From: Bacteroidales bacterium
Lineage (GTDB): Bacteria; Bacteroidota; Bacteroidia; Bacteroidales; Rikenellaceae
NCBI GenBank assembly: GCA_910575495.1
Contig: CAJTFS010000003.1
Location: 186,001 to 250,000, forward strand
Direction of reading: 5' to 3'
Length of the DNA: 64,000 bases
The notes under the pieces were generated by a model. The model saw only the letters and a program-made list of their open reading frames with translations, ran no database searches and had not been told where the DNA came from. The position numbers and the translations under genes are program-made. Numbering within the stretch: the stretch's first letter is position 1; every line of letters begins with the position of its first letter. This document shows, piece by piece, positions 28,667 through 37,182 of this stretch.

Positions 28667-31531
28667 ATGGGGAACGAAAGAAAATTAAGGCTCATTCAAG
28701 TGGCCAAGGAGTTCAACGTGGGACTGAACACCATCACGGACTTCCTGCACAAGAAGGGCATCAAGAGCGACGGGTCGCCCAACACGCAGGTCGACGCGGA
28801 GACCTATGCCGTACTCGAAAAGGAGTTCGGCGGCAACCGCCCGGCAACCGCCGCACGCGACTCGATCCGCGAACGCATCGCGCAGAAACAGACCACCATC
28901 ACCATCGAGGGCAGCAAGAAGCCGGAACGCGAGGAAGAGAAGGAGGTAGTCATCAAGAGCAACGTCATCAACGTGCGCGACGAAATCCAGCAGCCCAAGT
29001 TCCTGGGCAAGATCGACCTCGACGCCAAGCCCAAGGCGGCATCGGCTCCGGCCCCCAAGGCTGAGGCAGCCGCTCCGGCCGAGACGAAGCGGCCCGAGAC
29101 CCCGAAACCCGAACCGGCCAAGCCGGCCGAGGCTCCCGAAGCCGAAAAGCCGCAGCCCGAACCGCAGCCTGTGGAAAAAGCCGCGGAGAAACCCGCGGAG
29201 AAACCGGCTGAAAAGGCAGTCGAAAAGGCGGCTCCCGCTGCCGAACGACAGCCGGCCGCCGAGCCCGCAGCGCCCAAGGCCGAAGAATCCAAGCCCGAAG
29301 CACCGAAAGACAACGTCTTCCGTCCCGAGATCGTGCCCCTCGCAGGTCCGCAGGTCCTGGGAACGATGGATGTCTCGGGATTCGTGCCGGGCGGCAAGCA
29401 CAAGCGCAAGCGCCTCTCCAAGGAGAAGGTCGACGTGACGAAAGCTCAGAAGGGCAGCGGTCAGAGCGGCCAGGGAGGTCAGAACCGCGGCGGGCAAAAC
29501 GGCCAGGGGGGCCAGGGAGGCCCCAACCGCGGAGCCCAAGGCCCCAGAGGCATGCAGAACCAGCCCCGTCCGGGCGAAGGCCGCCGCAACAAGAACAAGA
29601 AGAACAACCAACCCGTCATCCGCCCCGAGGTGAGCGACGAAGAGGTTTCGAAGCAGATCAAGGACACCTTGGCGCGTCTGACGGCCAAGGGTGCCAAGAA
29701 TACCGGCGCCAAGCACCGCCGCGATAAACGCGAAGCGGCCGCCGAGCGCATGAACGAGGAGATGGAACGTTCGGTACAGGAACGTTCGACGCTCAAGGTC
29801 ACCGAGTTCGTCACCGTCAGCGAGCTGGCGACGATGATGGACGTCTCGCCCACGGAGGTCATCACGGCCTGCATGAACCTGGGTCTGATGGTGTCGATCA
29901 ACCAGCGTCTCGATGCCGAAGCGCTGGCCGTCGTGGCCGAGGAATTCGGCTTCAAGGTCGAGTTCGTCTCGGTGGAGATCCAGGAGGCCATCGCCGACGA
30001 CACCGCCGACACCGAGGAGAACCTGGTGCCGCGTCCGCCCATCGTGACGGTCATGGGCCATGTCGACCACGGTAAGACGTCGCTGCTGGACAACATCCGC
30101 AAGACCAACGTCATCGAGGGCGAGGCCGGCGGTATCACGCAGCACATCGGTGCCTACAGCGTGGAGCTCAACGGACAGAAGATCACCTTCCTCGACACCC
30201 CGGGCCACGAAGCCTTCACGGCCATGCGCGCCCGCGGCGCCAAGATCACCGACGTGGCCATCATCATCGTGGCGGCCGACGACAGCGTGATGCCGCAGAC
30301 GGTCGAGGCGATCAACCATGCGCAGGCCGCCGGCGTGCCGATGGTCTTCGCCATCAACAAGATCGACAAACCCAACGCCAACCCCGACCACATCAAGGAA
30401 CAGCTCTCGCAGATGAACTACCTGGTCGAATCGTGGGGCGGCAAGTATCAGGACCAGGAGATTTCGGCCAAGAAAGGCCTGAACCTCGACAAACTGCTCG
30501 AAAAGGTGCTGCTCGAAGCCGAGATGCTCGATCTGAAAGCCAACCCCGACAAGAAAGCCGTGGGTACGGTCATCGAATCGACGCTCGACAAGGGCCGCGG
30601 CTATGTCTCCACGATTCTGGTGCAGAGCGGCACGCTGCACATCGGCGACGTGATGCTCTCGGGCACCTACACGGGCCGCGTCAAAGCCATGTTCAACGAA
30701 GACGGCAGGAAAGTGACCGTAGCAGGTCCCTCGACACCGGTGCAGGTGCTGGGTCTCAACGGAGCCCCGCAGGCCGGCGACACCTTCAACGTCATGGAGG
30801 ACGACCGTTCGGCCCGCGAGATCGCCAACAAGCGCGAACAGCTCCAGCGCATGCAGGGCATCATGACGCAGAAGCACGTGACGCTCGACGAAATCGGACG
30901 CCGCATCGCCATCGGCTCGTTCAAGGAACTGAACATCATCGTCAAGGGCGACGTCGACGGTTCGGTGGAGGCCATGTCGGGCTCGCTCATCAAACTCTCC
31001 AAGGAGAGCGTGCAGGTCAACGTCATCCACGCTGCCGTGGGTCAGATTTCCGAGTCCGACGTGCTGCTGGCCGCCGCTTCGAACGCCATCATCGTGGGCT
31101 TCCAGGTGCGCCCGTCGGCCGCCGCCCGCCGCGTGGCCGAGAAGGAGGAGATCGAAATCCGCCTCTATTCGATCATCTACGATGCCGTCAACGACATCAA
31201 GGATGCCATCGAGGGCATGCTCGAACCCGTCATGAAGGAGGAGATCGTAGCTTCGGTCGAGGTGATGGAGATCTTCAAGATCTCGAAGGTCGGCACCGTC
31301 GCGGGCTGTATCGTCCGCGAAGGCAAGCTCCAGCGGTCGACGCCCATCCGCGTCATCCGCGACGGCATCGTCATCTACACCGGCAAGCTCGGTTCGCTGA
31401 AACGCTTCAAAGACGACGTCAAGGAGGTGACCTCGGGCCAGGACTGCGGTCTGAACATCGAGTCGTTCAACGACATCCGCGTGGGCGACATCGTCGAGGG
31501 CTACGAACAGGTCGAAGTCAAACGCAAGTAA
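28667..31531 (+). CDS. infB: Translation initiation factor IF-2
   Basis: IF-2 is the GTPase that brings initiator tRNA to the ribosome. The 954-residue protein has an IF2-N domain at the start, then an Ala/Pro/Glu/Lys-rich linker and a Gly/Gln-rich patch (to about residue 330). A second IF2-N precedes the GTPase core: GHVDHGKT (G1), DTPGHEAF (G3), NKID (G4), SAKKGL (G5). Domains II-IV follow and it ends YEQVEVKRK. The very GC-rich linker explains long spurious frames on both strands. It sits 33 bases after nusA. Confidence 0.96.
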   Translation: MGNERKLRLIQVAKEFNVGLNTITDFLHKKGIKSDGSPNTQVDAETYAVLEKEFGGNRPATAARDSIRERIAQKQTTITIEGSKKPEREEEKEVVIKSNVINVRDEIQQPKFLGKIDLDAKPKAASAPAPKAEAAAPAETKRPETPKPEPAKPAEAPEAEKPQPEPQPVEKAAEKPAEKPAEKAVEKAAPAAERQPAAEPAAPKAEESKPEAPKDNVFRPEIVPLAGPQVLGTMDVSGFVPGGKHKRKRLSKEKVDVTKAQKGSGQSGQGGQNRGGQNGQGGQGGPNRGAQGPRGMQNQPRPGEGRRNKNKKNNQPVIRPEVSDEEVSKQIKDTLARLTAKGAKNTGAKHRRDKREAAAERMNEEMERSVQERSTLKVTEFVTVSELATMMDVSPTEVITACMNLGLMVSINQRLDAEALAVVAEEFGFKVEFVSVEIQEAIADDTADTEENLVPRPPIVTVMGHVDHGKTSLLDNIRKTNVIEGEAGGITQHIGAYSVELNGQKITFLDTPGHEAFTAMRARGAKITDVAIIIVAADDSVMPQTVEAINHAQAAGVPMVFAINKIDKPNANPDHIKEQLSQMNYLVESWGGKYQDQEISAKKGLNLDKLLEKVLLEAEMLDLKANPDKKAVGTVIESTLDKGRGYVSTILVQSGTLHIGDVMLSGTYTGRVKAMFNEDGRKVTVAGPSTPVQVLGLNGAPQAGDTFNVMEDDRSAREIANKREQLQRMQGIMTQKHVTLDEIGRRIAIGSFKELNIIVKGDVDGSVEAMSGSLIKLSKESVQVNVIHAAVGQISESDVLLAAASNAIIVGFQVRPSAAARRVAEKEEIEIRLYSIIYDAVNDIKDAIEGMLEPVMKEEIVASVEVMEIFKISKVGTVAGCIVREGKLQRSTPIRVIRDGIVIYTGKLGSLKRFKDDVKEVTSGQDCGLNIESFNDIRVGDIVEGYEQVEVKRK

Positions 31532-31825
31532 CCCCGAAGCGGCTGAAAGACTGTAACCCTGCGGGTTGCGCGGACCGTCGCCCCCGGCCAAGGTTCGCAT
31601 GACCCCTCCCGCAGGCTGCGGTCGCGGCCCGAGAGACCGAACGAAAAGCGGGATGATGTGATTCCGTGATTGCAGCGAAAGAGTGCAGGGTCTGCGACCC
31701 TGCCGCCCGGAGCCGGGTGTCGCGCATGCGTGCGACAAAGCGGCCGGCCCGGGCGAACGCTTCGCCGCAACGTGGAACCGGACGCACCCCGCAACTGCCG
31801 AATACTAATCTCAAACAAATAGAAC
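31532..31825. other. Spacer between infB and the CoA-transferase gene, no gene seen
   Basis: GC-rich, with small inverted repeats such as CCCTGCGGG, and wording reminiscent of the dispersed repeats elsewhere (GGCCGGCCCGGGCGAACG resembles 35137-35150). No convincing terminator or coding frame. Confidence 0.4.
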
Positions 31826-33142
31826 ATGAACACCCAAATCCATTTCATCACCCCCGAAGAGGCGGTCAAGGTGATCAAATCGGGCGATCACGTCCATTTG
31901 AGTTCCGTGGCCTCCGCGCCGCAGTGCCTGATCAACGCCATGTGCGCCCGCGGCGAAGCCGGCGAGTTGAAAAACGTGCATGTCCACCACCTCCACACCG
32001 AGGGTCCGGCCCCCTATGCCGATCCCAAGTTCGAGGGCGTCTTCCAGCTCGATTCGTTCTTCGTCGGCGCCAACGTGCGCAAGGTGACCCAGAGCGGCCA
32101 TGCCGACTACATCCCCATCTTCCTGAGCGAGACGCAGAAGCTCTACCGCTGCGGCGCCGTGCCGTGCAACGTGGCCATGATCCAGGTCTGCCCGCCCGAC
32201 AAGCACGGCTACGTGTCGCTCGGCACCTCGGTCGACGCTACGCTCGCGGCCGTCGAGTGCGCCGACCACGTCATCGCCGTCGTCAACAAGAACGTTCCGC
32301 GCGCCTTCGGCCAGGCCATGATCCCCATGTCGAAGATCGACATGTTCGTCGAGGACGACTCGCCGCTCATCGAAGCCCGCTTCGCCGAGCCCAACGAGAT
32401 CGAGACGGCCATCGGCAAGCACTGCGCTGCGCTGATCGAGGACGGAGCCACGCTCCAGATGGGCATCGGCGCCATCCCCAACGCCGTGCTGAGCCAGCTG
32501 GGCGGCCACAAGAACCTCGGCATCCACACCGAGATGTTCGCCGACGGCGTCCTGCCGCTCGTCGAGAAGGGCGTGGTCAACGGCGAGGCCAAGAAAACCG
32601 ACCCCGGCAAGATGGTTTCGACATTCCTGATGGGTTCCAAGGCCGTCTACGACTTCATCGACGACAACCCGGGCGTGCTGATGATGGATGTCGGCTATAC
32701 CAACGACCCCTACATCATTTCGCAGAACGACCGCTTCGTGGCCATCAACTCCGCATTGCAGATCGACCTCACGGGCCAGGTTTGCGCCGATTCGCTCGGC
32801 ACCAAATTCTGGTCGGGCGTCGGCGGTCAGATCGACTTCGTCTACGGCGCTTCGCTCTCGAAGGGCGGCAAGGCCATCATCGCCATGCCTTCGATCACCA
32901 ACAAGGGTGTTTCGAAGATCTGCCCCACGCTTCTGGACGGTGCCGGTGTCGTCACCACGCGCAACCACATCCACTGGTTCGTCACCGAGTTCGGCGCCGT
33001 CGACCTCTACGGAAAGACCATGCAGGAGCGCGCACGACTGCTGATTTCGATCGCCCATCCCTCCGCACAGGAGGAGCTCGACCGCGCAGCTTTCGAGCGC
33101 TGGGGTTCGCACCACCACTACATCAAGGGGTACATGAAGTAG
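31826..33142 (+). CDS. Acetyl-CoA hydrolase/transferase family CoA-transferase (4-hydroxybutyrate/butyrate type)
   Basis: The 438-residue single-chain class I CoA-transferase moves CoA between acyl groups through a glutamyl-CoA intermediate. The likely catalytic Glu is residue 236 in GIHTEMFADG; MGIGAIPNAVLSQLG precedes it and GGQIDFVYGASLSKGGKA forms the later oxyanion/CoA region. Closest functional groups are 4-hydroxybutyrate and butyryl-CoA:acetate CoA-transferases, which fit acetate, succinate or butyrate metabolism of a gut anaerobe. No partner genes adjoin it, so the acyl specificity is not settled. Confidence 0.85.
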   Translation: MNTQIHFITPEEAVKVIKSGDHVHLSSVASAPQCLINAMCARGEAGELKNVHVHHLHTEGPAPYADPKFEGVFQLDSFFVGANVRKVTQSGHADYIPIFLSETQKLYRCGAVPCNVAMIQVCPPDKHGYVSLGTSVDATLAAVECADHVIAVVNKNVPRAFGQAMIPMSKIDMFVEDDSPLIEARFAEPNEIETAIGKHCAALIEDGATLQMGIGAIPNAVLSQLGGHKNLGIHTEMFADGVLPLVEKGVVNGEAKKTDPGKMVSTFLMGSKAVYDFIDDNPGVLMMDVGYTNDPYIISQNDRFVAINSALQIDLTGQVCADSLGTKFWSGVGGQIDFVYGASLSKGGKAIIAMPSITNKGVSKICPTLLDGAGVVTTRNHIHWFVTEFGAVDLYGKTMQERARLLISIAHPSAQEELDRAAFERWGSHHHYIKGYMK

Positions 33143-33164
33143 TTTTCCGCTCCCCTGCTACGCT

Positions 33165-33201
33165 GCCGCTGCCGGAAGTTTCCGGCAGCGGCCGTTTTTT
33201 T
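33165..33201 (+). terminator. Rho-independent terminator after the CoA-transferase gene
   Basis: 13-bp stem GCCGCTGCCGGAA / TTCCGGCAGCGGC with loop GT, then CG and seven T. Confidence 0.9.
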
Positions 33202-33273
33202 GTCCGGACCGGTCCTAAGGATTTCCGATTCGGACATCCGCCGGAACACTCCGCCCCTCCGGCGCCAAATAAA

Positions 33274-33305
33274 TTTGATACTGCCCCCAACTTGCGTTAT
33301 CTTTG
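33274..33305 (+). promoter_or_regulatory. Strong Bacteroidetes promoter for the EamA permease gene
   Basis: TTTG (33274-33277), 20 bases, TATCTTTG (33298-33305). Matches the TTTG/TAnnTTTG consensus in both boxes and spacing. Confidence 0.8.
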
Positions 33306-33324
33306 CCCCACACATTCCGCAGCC

Positions 33325-34263
33325 ATGAACACCAAAGCCAAAGGATACCTCCTGGGCGCCGTTGCGGCCGCCACCTACGGTACCAACCCGCTCTTCGCCC
33401 TGCCGCTCTACGAAGCGGGCATGAACCCCGATTCGGTCCTGCTGTTCCGCTACCTCTTCGCCATTCCCATCCTGGGCGTCATGCTGCGAGCCCGGGGCCG
33501 CAGTTTCAAGGTGCCGCGCAGCCACGTCGGCATGCTCCTGCTGATGGGCATCCTCGTGGCTCTCTCGTCGCTGACGCTGTTCCTGAGCTACAACTACATG
33601 GATGCCGGCATCGCCTCGACCCTGCTGTTCGTCTACCCTATCCTGGTGGCGTTGATCATGGCCGCAGGATTCTCGGAACGGCTCTCGCCCATGACCGGAC
33701 TCTGCATCCTGCTGGCATGCGGCGGGATCGGGCTGCTCTACCGGAGCGCCGACGGGTCGACGCTGAGTCTGACAGGTTCGCTGCTCGTGCTGGCCTCGGC
33801 CCTCTCCTACGCCATCTATATCGTTGCCGCAAGGGTGTCGCGCCTGCGGGAGATTCCCACGCTGTCTGTCACCTTCTACGTCCTCTCGGCCGGACTGCTG
33901 CTCTTCGTCGCCCGCATCGCCTGCGGCGAAGCGCTCATCATGCCCGACCGTTGGTATCTGTGGGGCAACCTGCTGGCCCTCGCGCTCTTTCCGACCGCCA
34001 TTTCGTTCCTCTGCACCACGAGCGCCATCCAGCACATCGGATCGACGCCCACCGCCATTCTCGGAGCATTGGAACCCGTCACGGCAGTCTTTTTCGGTGT
34101 CGCGGTCTTCGGCGAGGCCTTCACGCCGCGCATCGCCGGCGGCATCGTATTGATCGTCCTGGCCGTCACGCTCGTTATCGCGGGCAACAACCTCGGTTCG
34201 GCTCTCACCCATTTCCGCAAACTCTTTCCGCGACTCGGCCGCAAACGGAACCGACGTCCATAA
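33325..34263 (+). CDS. EamA/DMT family small-molecule permease
   Basis: Start at 33325 (MNTKAKGYLLGAVAAATYG), 20 bases after the promoter -7 box. The frame is open far upstream only because of GC bias. The 312-residue product has ten membrane segments in two EamA halves. LSSLTLFLSYNYMDAGIASTLLF lies in the first half, and ALEPVTAVFFGVAVFGE is the typical second-half motif. The family exports or imports amino acids, nucleobases or similar metabolites; substrate unknown. It has its own promoter. Confidence 0.85.
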   Translation: MNTKAKGYLLGAVAAATYGTNPLFALPLYEAGMNPDSVLLFRYLFAIPILGVMLRARGRSFKVPRSHVGMLLLMGILVALSSLTLFLSYNYMDAGIASTLLFVYPILVALIMAAGFSERLSPMTGLCILLACGGIGLLYRSADGSTLSLTGSLLVLASALSYAIYIVAARVSRLREIPTLSVTFYVLSAGLLLFVARIACGEALIMPDRWYLWGNLLALALFPTAISFLCTTSAIQHIGSTPTAILGALEPVTAVFFGVAVFGEAFTPRIAGGIVLIVLAVTLVIAGNNLGSALTHFRKLFPRLGRKRNRRP

Positions 34264-34511
34264 CAACATCTCGGCAAATCGGCGGTCCGAAACCATCTTC
34301 ACCTCTCGGAACATGTTCTGCTGCGCTTCCCTCCGACCTGCCGCCAAGCCCGAAACTACGACCCGACAAAGGCTGTTCCGACACCACCGTCCGCTCCGGA
34401 AATCGCCTTGTTACAAACACGCCGCCGCTGCCCGGACAAGCGCGCACGACGCATGTTGACAAGTGTTCGATTTGACATCCGGACATGACTTTTCACACCG
34501 CGTAACGACCT

Positions 34512-34546
34512 ATTTGTGTTATACTTATAACACAAATGGATTTTTT
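34512..34546 (+). terminator. Terminator-like hairpin between the EamA gene and the sRNA candidate
   Basis: Perfect 11-bp inverted repeat ATTTGTGTTAT / ATAACACAAAT with loop ACTT, then GGA and six T. It could end the EamA transcript or act as an operator just upstream of the next promoter. Confidence 0.55.
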
Positions 34547-34567
34547 AATAATTAATTCAGTCCAAAA

Positions 34568-34597
34568 TTTGCGGGGGGGGGATTTTTTGTATCTTTG
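34568..34597 (+). promoter_or_regulatory. Promoter for a small RNA candidate
   Basis: TTTG (34568-34571), 18 bases, TATCTTTG (34590-34597). The spacer contains an unusual run of eight or nine G. No coding frame begins downstream, but a folded RNA with a terminator does. Confidence 0.6.
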
Positions 34598-34602
34598 CAT
34601 CG

Positions 34603-34695
34603 TCCGAACAGCACGCTGGACGTTCGGACACTGGGATGAAGACGCAACTCACATCCTTCGGGGCACCGCTCGACCTCCGGTCGGGCGGTGTTTTT
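34603..34695 (+). ncRNA. Candidate small RNA of about 93 nt
   Basis: It starts about six bases after the promoter. Three stems are visible. Hairpin 1 is GTCCGAAC / GTTCGGAC (34602-34609 and 34622-34629). Hairpin 2 is GGATG / CATCC. The terminator is CACCGCTCGACC / GGTCGGGCGGTG (34664-34675 and 34679-34690) followed by five T. No match to an RNA family I can name. The terminator overlaps the end of the minus-strand FISUMP remnant. Confidence 0.5.
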
Positions 34696-34950
34696 CATCG
34701 ATGCTTCCCCGGGCCGAACCCGATGCCCGGAATTCCAGAAAAGCAACTTCGTGCAGATGCTTGGACGCAGCGCACGGGAAAACCGTAAACCCGATAGTCG
34801 CCCGCAAGCGGCCACACTTCCCCGACCTGACCCCAAAAACTGCCAGCGTGGACAACCGTGCTGACAAGCGTGGAAGAAGCCCAACACCGGCCGGCCACAC
34901 CGACGCTCGACAAACTGCCCGTCTCACGTGTGCGGAAGCCCGCAGCAGGC
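34695..34950 (-). pseudogene. Orphan C-terminal fragment of a FISUMP-domain surface protein, copy A
   Basis: The minus-strand translation reads PAAGFRTRETGSLSSVG, then YRVYGFPVRCVQAS and a stop shortly after. This is the usual C-terminal pattern of Fibrobacter-succinogenes-major-paralogous (FISUMP) domains of Bacteroidales surface lipoproteins: PAAGYR...TG.L..VG..G.YWSSS...R..GFPVRCV. The upstream part of the protein is missing; what precedes it is the dispersed repeat. A related fragment lies at 62934-63150 in the opposite orientation. Confidence 0.6.
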
Positions 34951-35885
34951 GTTGTGTAGCAATCGCTGAATGGAATGCGGCGGAGGGTGCGAACAATGGT
35001 TTTACTGCGAATGTTAATGCAGTCACCTCGTACGGAATGTCGGGCGCAGCCTGCGGGGCACGCTTGCGGGCCTCTGCTGCGGGAGGCTGCGGCCCGCACG
35101 GCTCGAAGAGCCGAACGACGGCGACAGCAAATCGTTCGCCCGGGCCGGCTGCGATCGTCCCACCTCGACAACCCTACTTTGTCATTCTGAACGAAGTGAA
35201 GAATCTTTTCCCTTGCGAACCAAAGGCCGCTTGCGGACTCTTCCGAGCAAGGAGGAGAAAGACAAACGAAGTGCAGTCAAGAATCTATTTTGGGCAAGGT
35301 TACAGATTCTTCGTCGCTATGCTCCTCAGAATGACAAAACGGGAAGAACTGAGATCCGCACGACGCGTTGGAACCAAACTATTCATTGTTCGCAAACTCC
35401 GCGGCAGACTGGAATAAGTAACTGACGGCAACGCAGATTGAGAAGTGGGAATTAGTTGTTCAGTGTTCGGTTTGCGAAGAAATCCGGCGTTCAGCCGTGC
35501 GAGCCGAAGCCCCGCCACGCGGAGGCTCGCAGATACTCGCCCCGCTGGCTTCGGCACGAGAACATCTCCTGCGTTGACCATGAAGCAGAGTTTGCGAACT
35601 AAACAGCGTGCGCTCTTTCTGAATAAAGCGAACGCAGCCTGCGGGGGTGAGCCCGGCGACAGCCGAAGCGGCGAGCCTCCGTGCCGAGAGACTGCGGCTC
35701 GCGCAATTCTGCGAATTGCAAAAAACAATCTCCGAAAAAAACGACTGCAAACAACCGCAAACGAACAGTGATTTTCCTTTAATCCTCCCGCGCCATTACG
35801 CCGCCAGCGGACTGCTGAATCTACAAACCACGCTGACAAAAGCCGTGACCCTTGTCACTCCGGGTGTGAAGTTGCCGGAGGCGAA
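34735..35885 (-). repeat. Long dispersed repeat, copy A (inverted relative to copy B)
   Basis: Read on the minus strand, it is collinear with 61725-63165. Shared blocks in order: a GTGACAAGGGTCACGG-type stretch; GCAGTCCGCTGGCGGCGTAA; a GAAGCC-rich palindromic part; GTTACTTATTCCAGTCTGC; the MITE-like part; the 35000-35175 block (near identical, including CATTAACATTCGCAGTAAAA); and the FISUMP end. No intact gene is seen in 34264-35963. Confidence 0.7.
35181..35335 (+). mobile_element. MITE-like element, copy A
   Basis: Ends are GTCATTCTGA and TCAGAATGAC, extended inside to GAAGAATC / GATTCTTC, forming terminal inverted repeats. The interior holds the palindromic core GGCCGC-TT-GCGGAC and GAGCAAGGAGGAGAAAG (35211-35276, plus orientation). 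It encodes no transposase, so any movement would need an enzyme supplied in trans. Confidence 0.6.
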
Positions 35886-35907
35886 GATAAGCATAAAAGC
35901 TCAAAAC

Positions 35908-35946
35908 AAACGTCCCTCTCCGGAAATAATCCGGAGAGGGACGTTT
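35908..35946 (-). terminator. Terminator of the pectin operon
   Basis: 17-bp perfect stem AAACGTCCCTCTCCGGA / TCCGGAGAGGGACGTTT with loop AATAA. On the minus strand it lies just past the GH105 stop and is followed by a T-rich stretch. Confidence 0.85.
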
Positions 35947-35963
35947 ACATGATCCGAAACCGC

Positions 35964-37181
35964 CTACTTCGCACGGGCCCGGTCGTATTCCATCGAGGCC
36001 CAGATAAAGGGACCGACGCCCTTGCAATCGTTCTCGATGATGGGCTCGGAGATGTAGTAGTCGAACGAACCGTCGCGCCTGTCCTTGCCGCCCAGACCGG
36101 CCACGGCACAGCAGTCGACGATCGAGATGGTGCCGTCTTCGTTCTCGCGCACGAAACGCTCGACGAAACGCTCGTAAAGGCGCATGGCCTCGGATTGCAA
36201 CTCGGCAGGCAGGTAACCCAGGCGAACGCCCTTGAGCATGGCATAGACGAACATGATCGAACCCGTAGCTTCGAGATAGTTGCCCTCGCGGCCGGGCTGG
36301 TCGAGCACCTGGTACCACATGCCGGTCGCAGGATCGGCAAACGCGGGCAGGACCTCGTAGATATGGTTCAGAATGTCGACCATAGGCTGCGTGGTCCCGT
36401 CGACACCGAGGTACTGGAGCGTTTCGACCAGCGCCATAGCATACCACCCCATGGCGCGGCCCCAGGCGTGGGGCGTCTGTCCGGTGGTCTTGTCGCACCA
36501 GAACTGCTTGCGCGAAACGTCGCAGGCATGGCGGTAGAGCCCCGTAGCCGGATCGAACGTGTGGCCAGCGACCAGCACGAACTGGCTGACGATGTCGGCC
36601 TTCAGACGGTCGAACTCCTCGCTTTCGCCCAGCTTGCGCACGGCATACTCGGCATAGAACGGCTCGGCCATGTAGAGTCCGTCGAGCCACATCTGGTGCG
36701 GGTAGACCTGCTTGTGCCAGAAACCGCCGTCGTCGTTGCGCGGGTGCTCCTGCAGCTGGCTGAAAAGCGTGTCGAGCACCTGCGCATAACGCGCTTCGCC
36801 CGTACGCTCGGCGATGATGAAAAGCGGGCGCCCGGGGCACACGTGGTCGAGGTTGTATTTATCTTTCCTGTAGGTGATGACCGAAGCGTCGGGCCGCACG
36901 ATGGTGTCGTAGTAGCGCAGGGCATAGTCGTAGAAATCGGGGCGGTCGTAGACCTCGCCGGCATCGATGAAGGCCAGGAGTTCGAGGCCCGAGGTGTAGT
37001 TCCACTTGATTTTGCCGGGAGCGATGCCGTCGAGCGTCGCAGGCGACGGGTGGCGGGCGATTTCGCTCTCGATCATGCGCACGGCCAAAGGTTTGTCGCC
37101 GTCGAGCAGCGAGCGGCGGCCCGAGCAGGCGGCGCCGAGCAACAGCAGTGCGGAGACTGCGAAGAGTGAGGTTCTTTTCAT
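35964..37181 (-). CDS. GH105 unsaturated rhamnogalacturonyl hydrolase (GH88/105 superfamily)
   Basis: The enzyme removes the 4,5-unsaturated uronic acid left at the ends of pectin fragments by lyases. The 405-residue protein begins with a lipoprotein signal (LLLLGAACSG), so it is probably anchored in the periplasm. (alpha/alpha)6-barrel motifs of the family include DGGFWHKQVYPHQMWLDGLYM, TPHAWGRAMGWYAMALVE, and the late YLEATGSIMFVYAM. The Asp residues in the first and the RAMGW region match the catalytic site. It starts one base after the HTCS stop and is the last gene of the operon. Confidence 0.88.
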   Translation of the reverse strand: MKRTSLFAVSALLLLGAACSGRRSLLDGDKPLAVRMIESEIARHPSPATLDGIAPGKIKWNYTSGLELLAFIDAGEVYDRPDFYDYALRYYDTIVRPDASVITYRKDKYNLDHVCPGRPLFIIAERTGEARYAQVLDTLFSQLQEHPRNDDGGFWHKQVYPHQMWLDGLYMAEPFYAEYAVRKLGESEEFDRLKADIVSQFVLVAGHTFDPATGLYRHACDVSRKQFWCDKTTGQTPHAWGRAMGWYAMALVETLQYLGVDGTTQPMVDILNHIYEVLPAFADPATGMWYQVLDQPGREGNYLEATGSIMFVYAMLKGVRLGYLPAELQSEAMRLYERFVERFVRENEDGTISIVDCCAVAGLGGKDRRDGSFDYYISEPIIENDCKGVGPFIWASMEYDRARAK

Positions 37182-37182
37182 C

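Noticed and set aside
28685-31738. 1017-codon minus-strand frame opposite infB
   Set aside because: Shadow of the GC-rich IF-2 gene; His/Arg/Leu-rich without domains.
34571-34580. G-run as a sequencing artefact
   Set aside because: Cannot be settled from one sequence; kept as a feature of the promoter spacer rather than reported as an error.
34536-35417. 293-codon plus-strand frame covering the sRNA and repeat
   Set aside because: It spans the sRNA terminator and the antisense FISUMP remnant; no domain and no plausible start signal.
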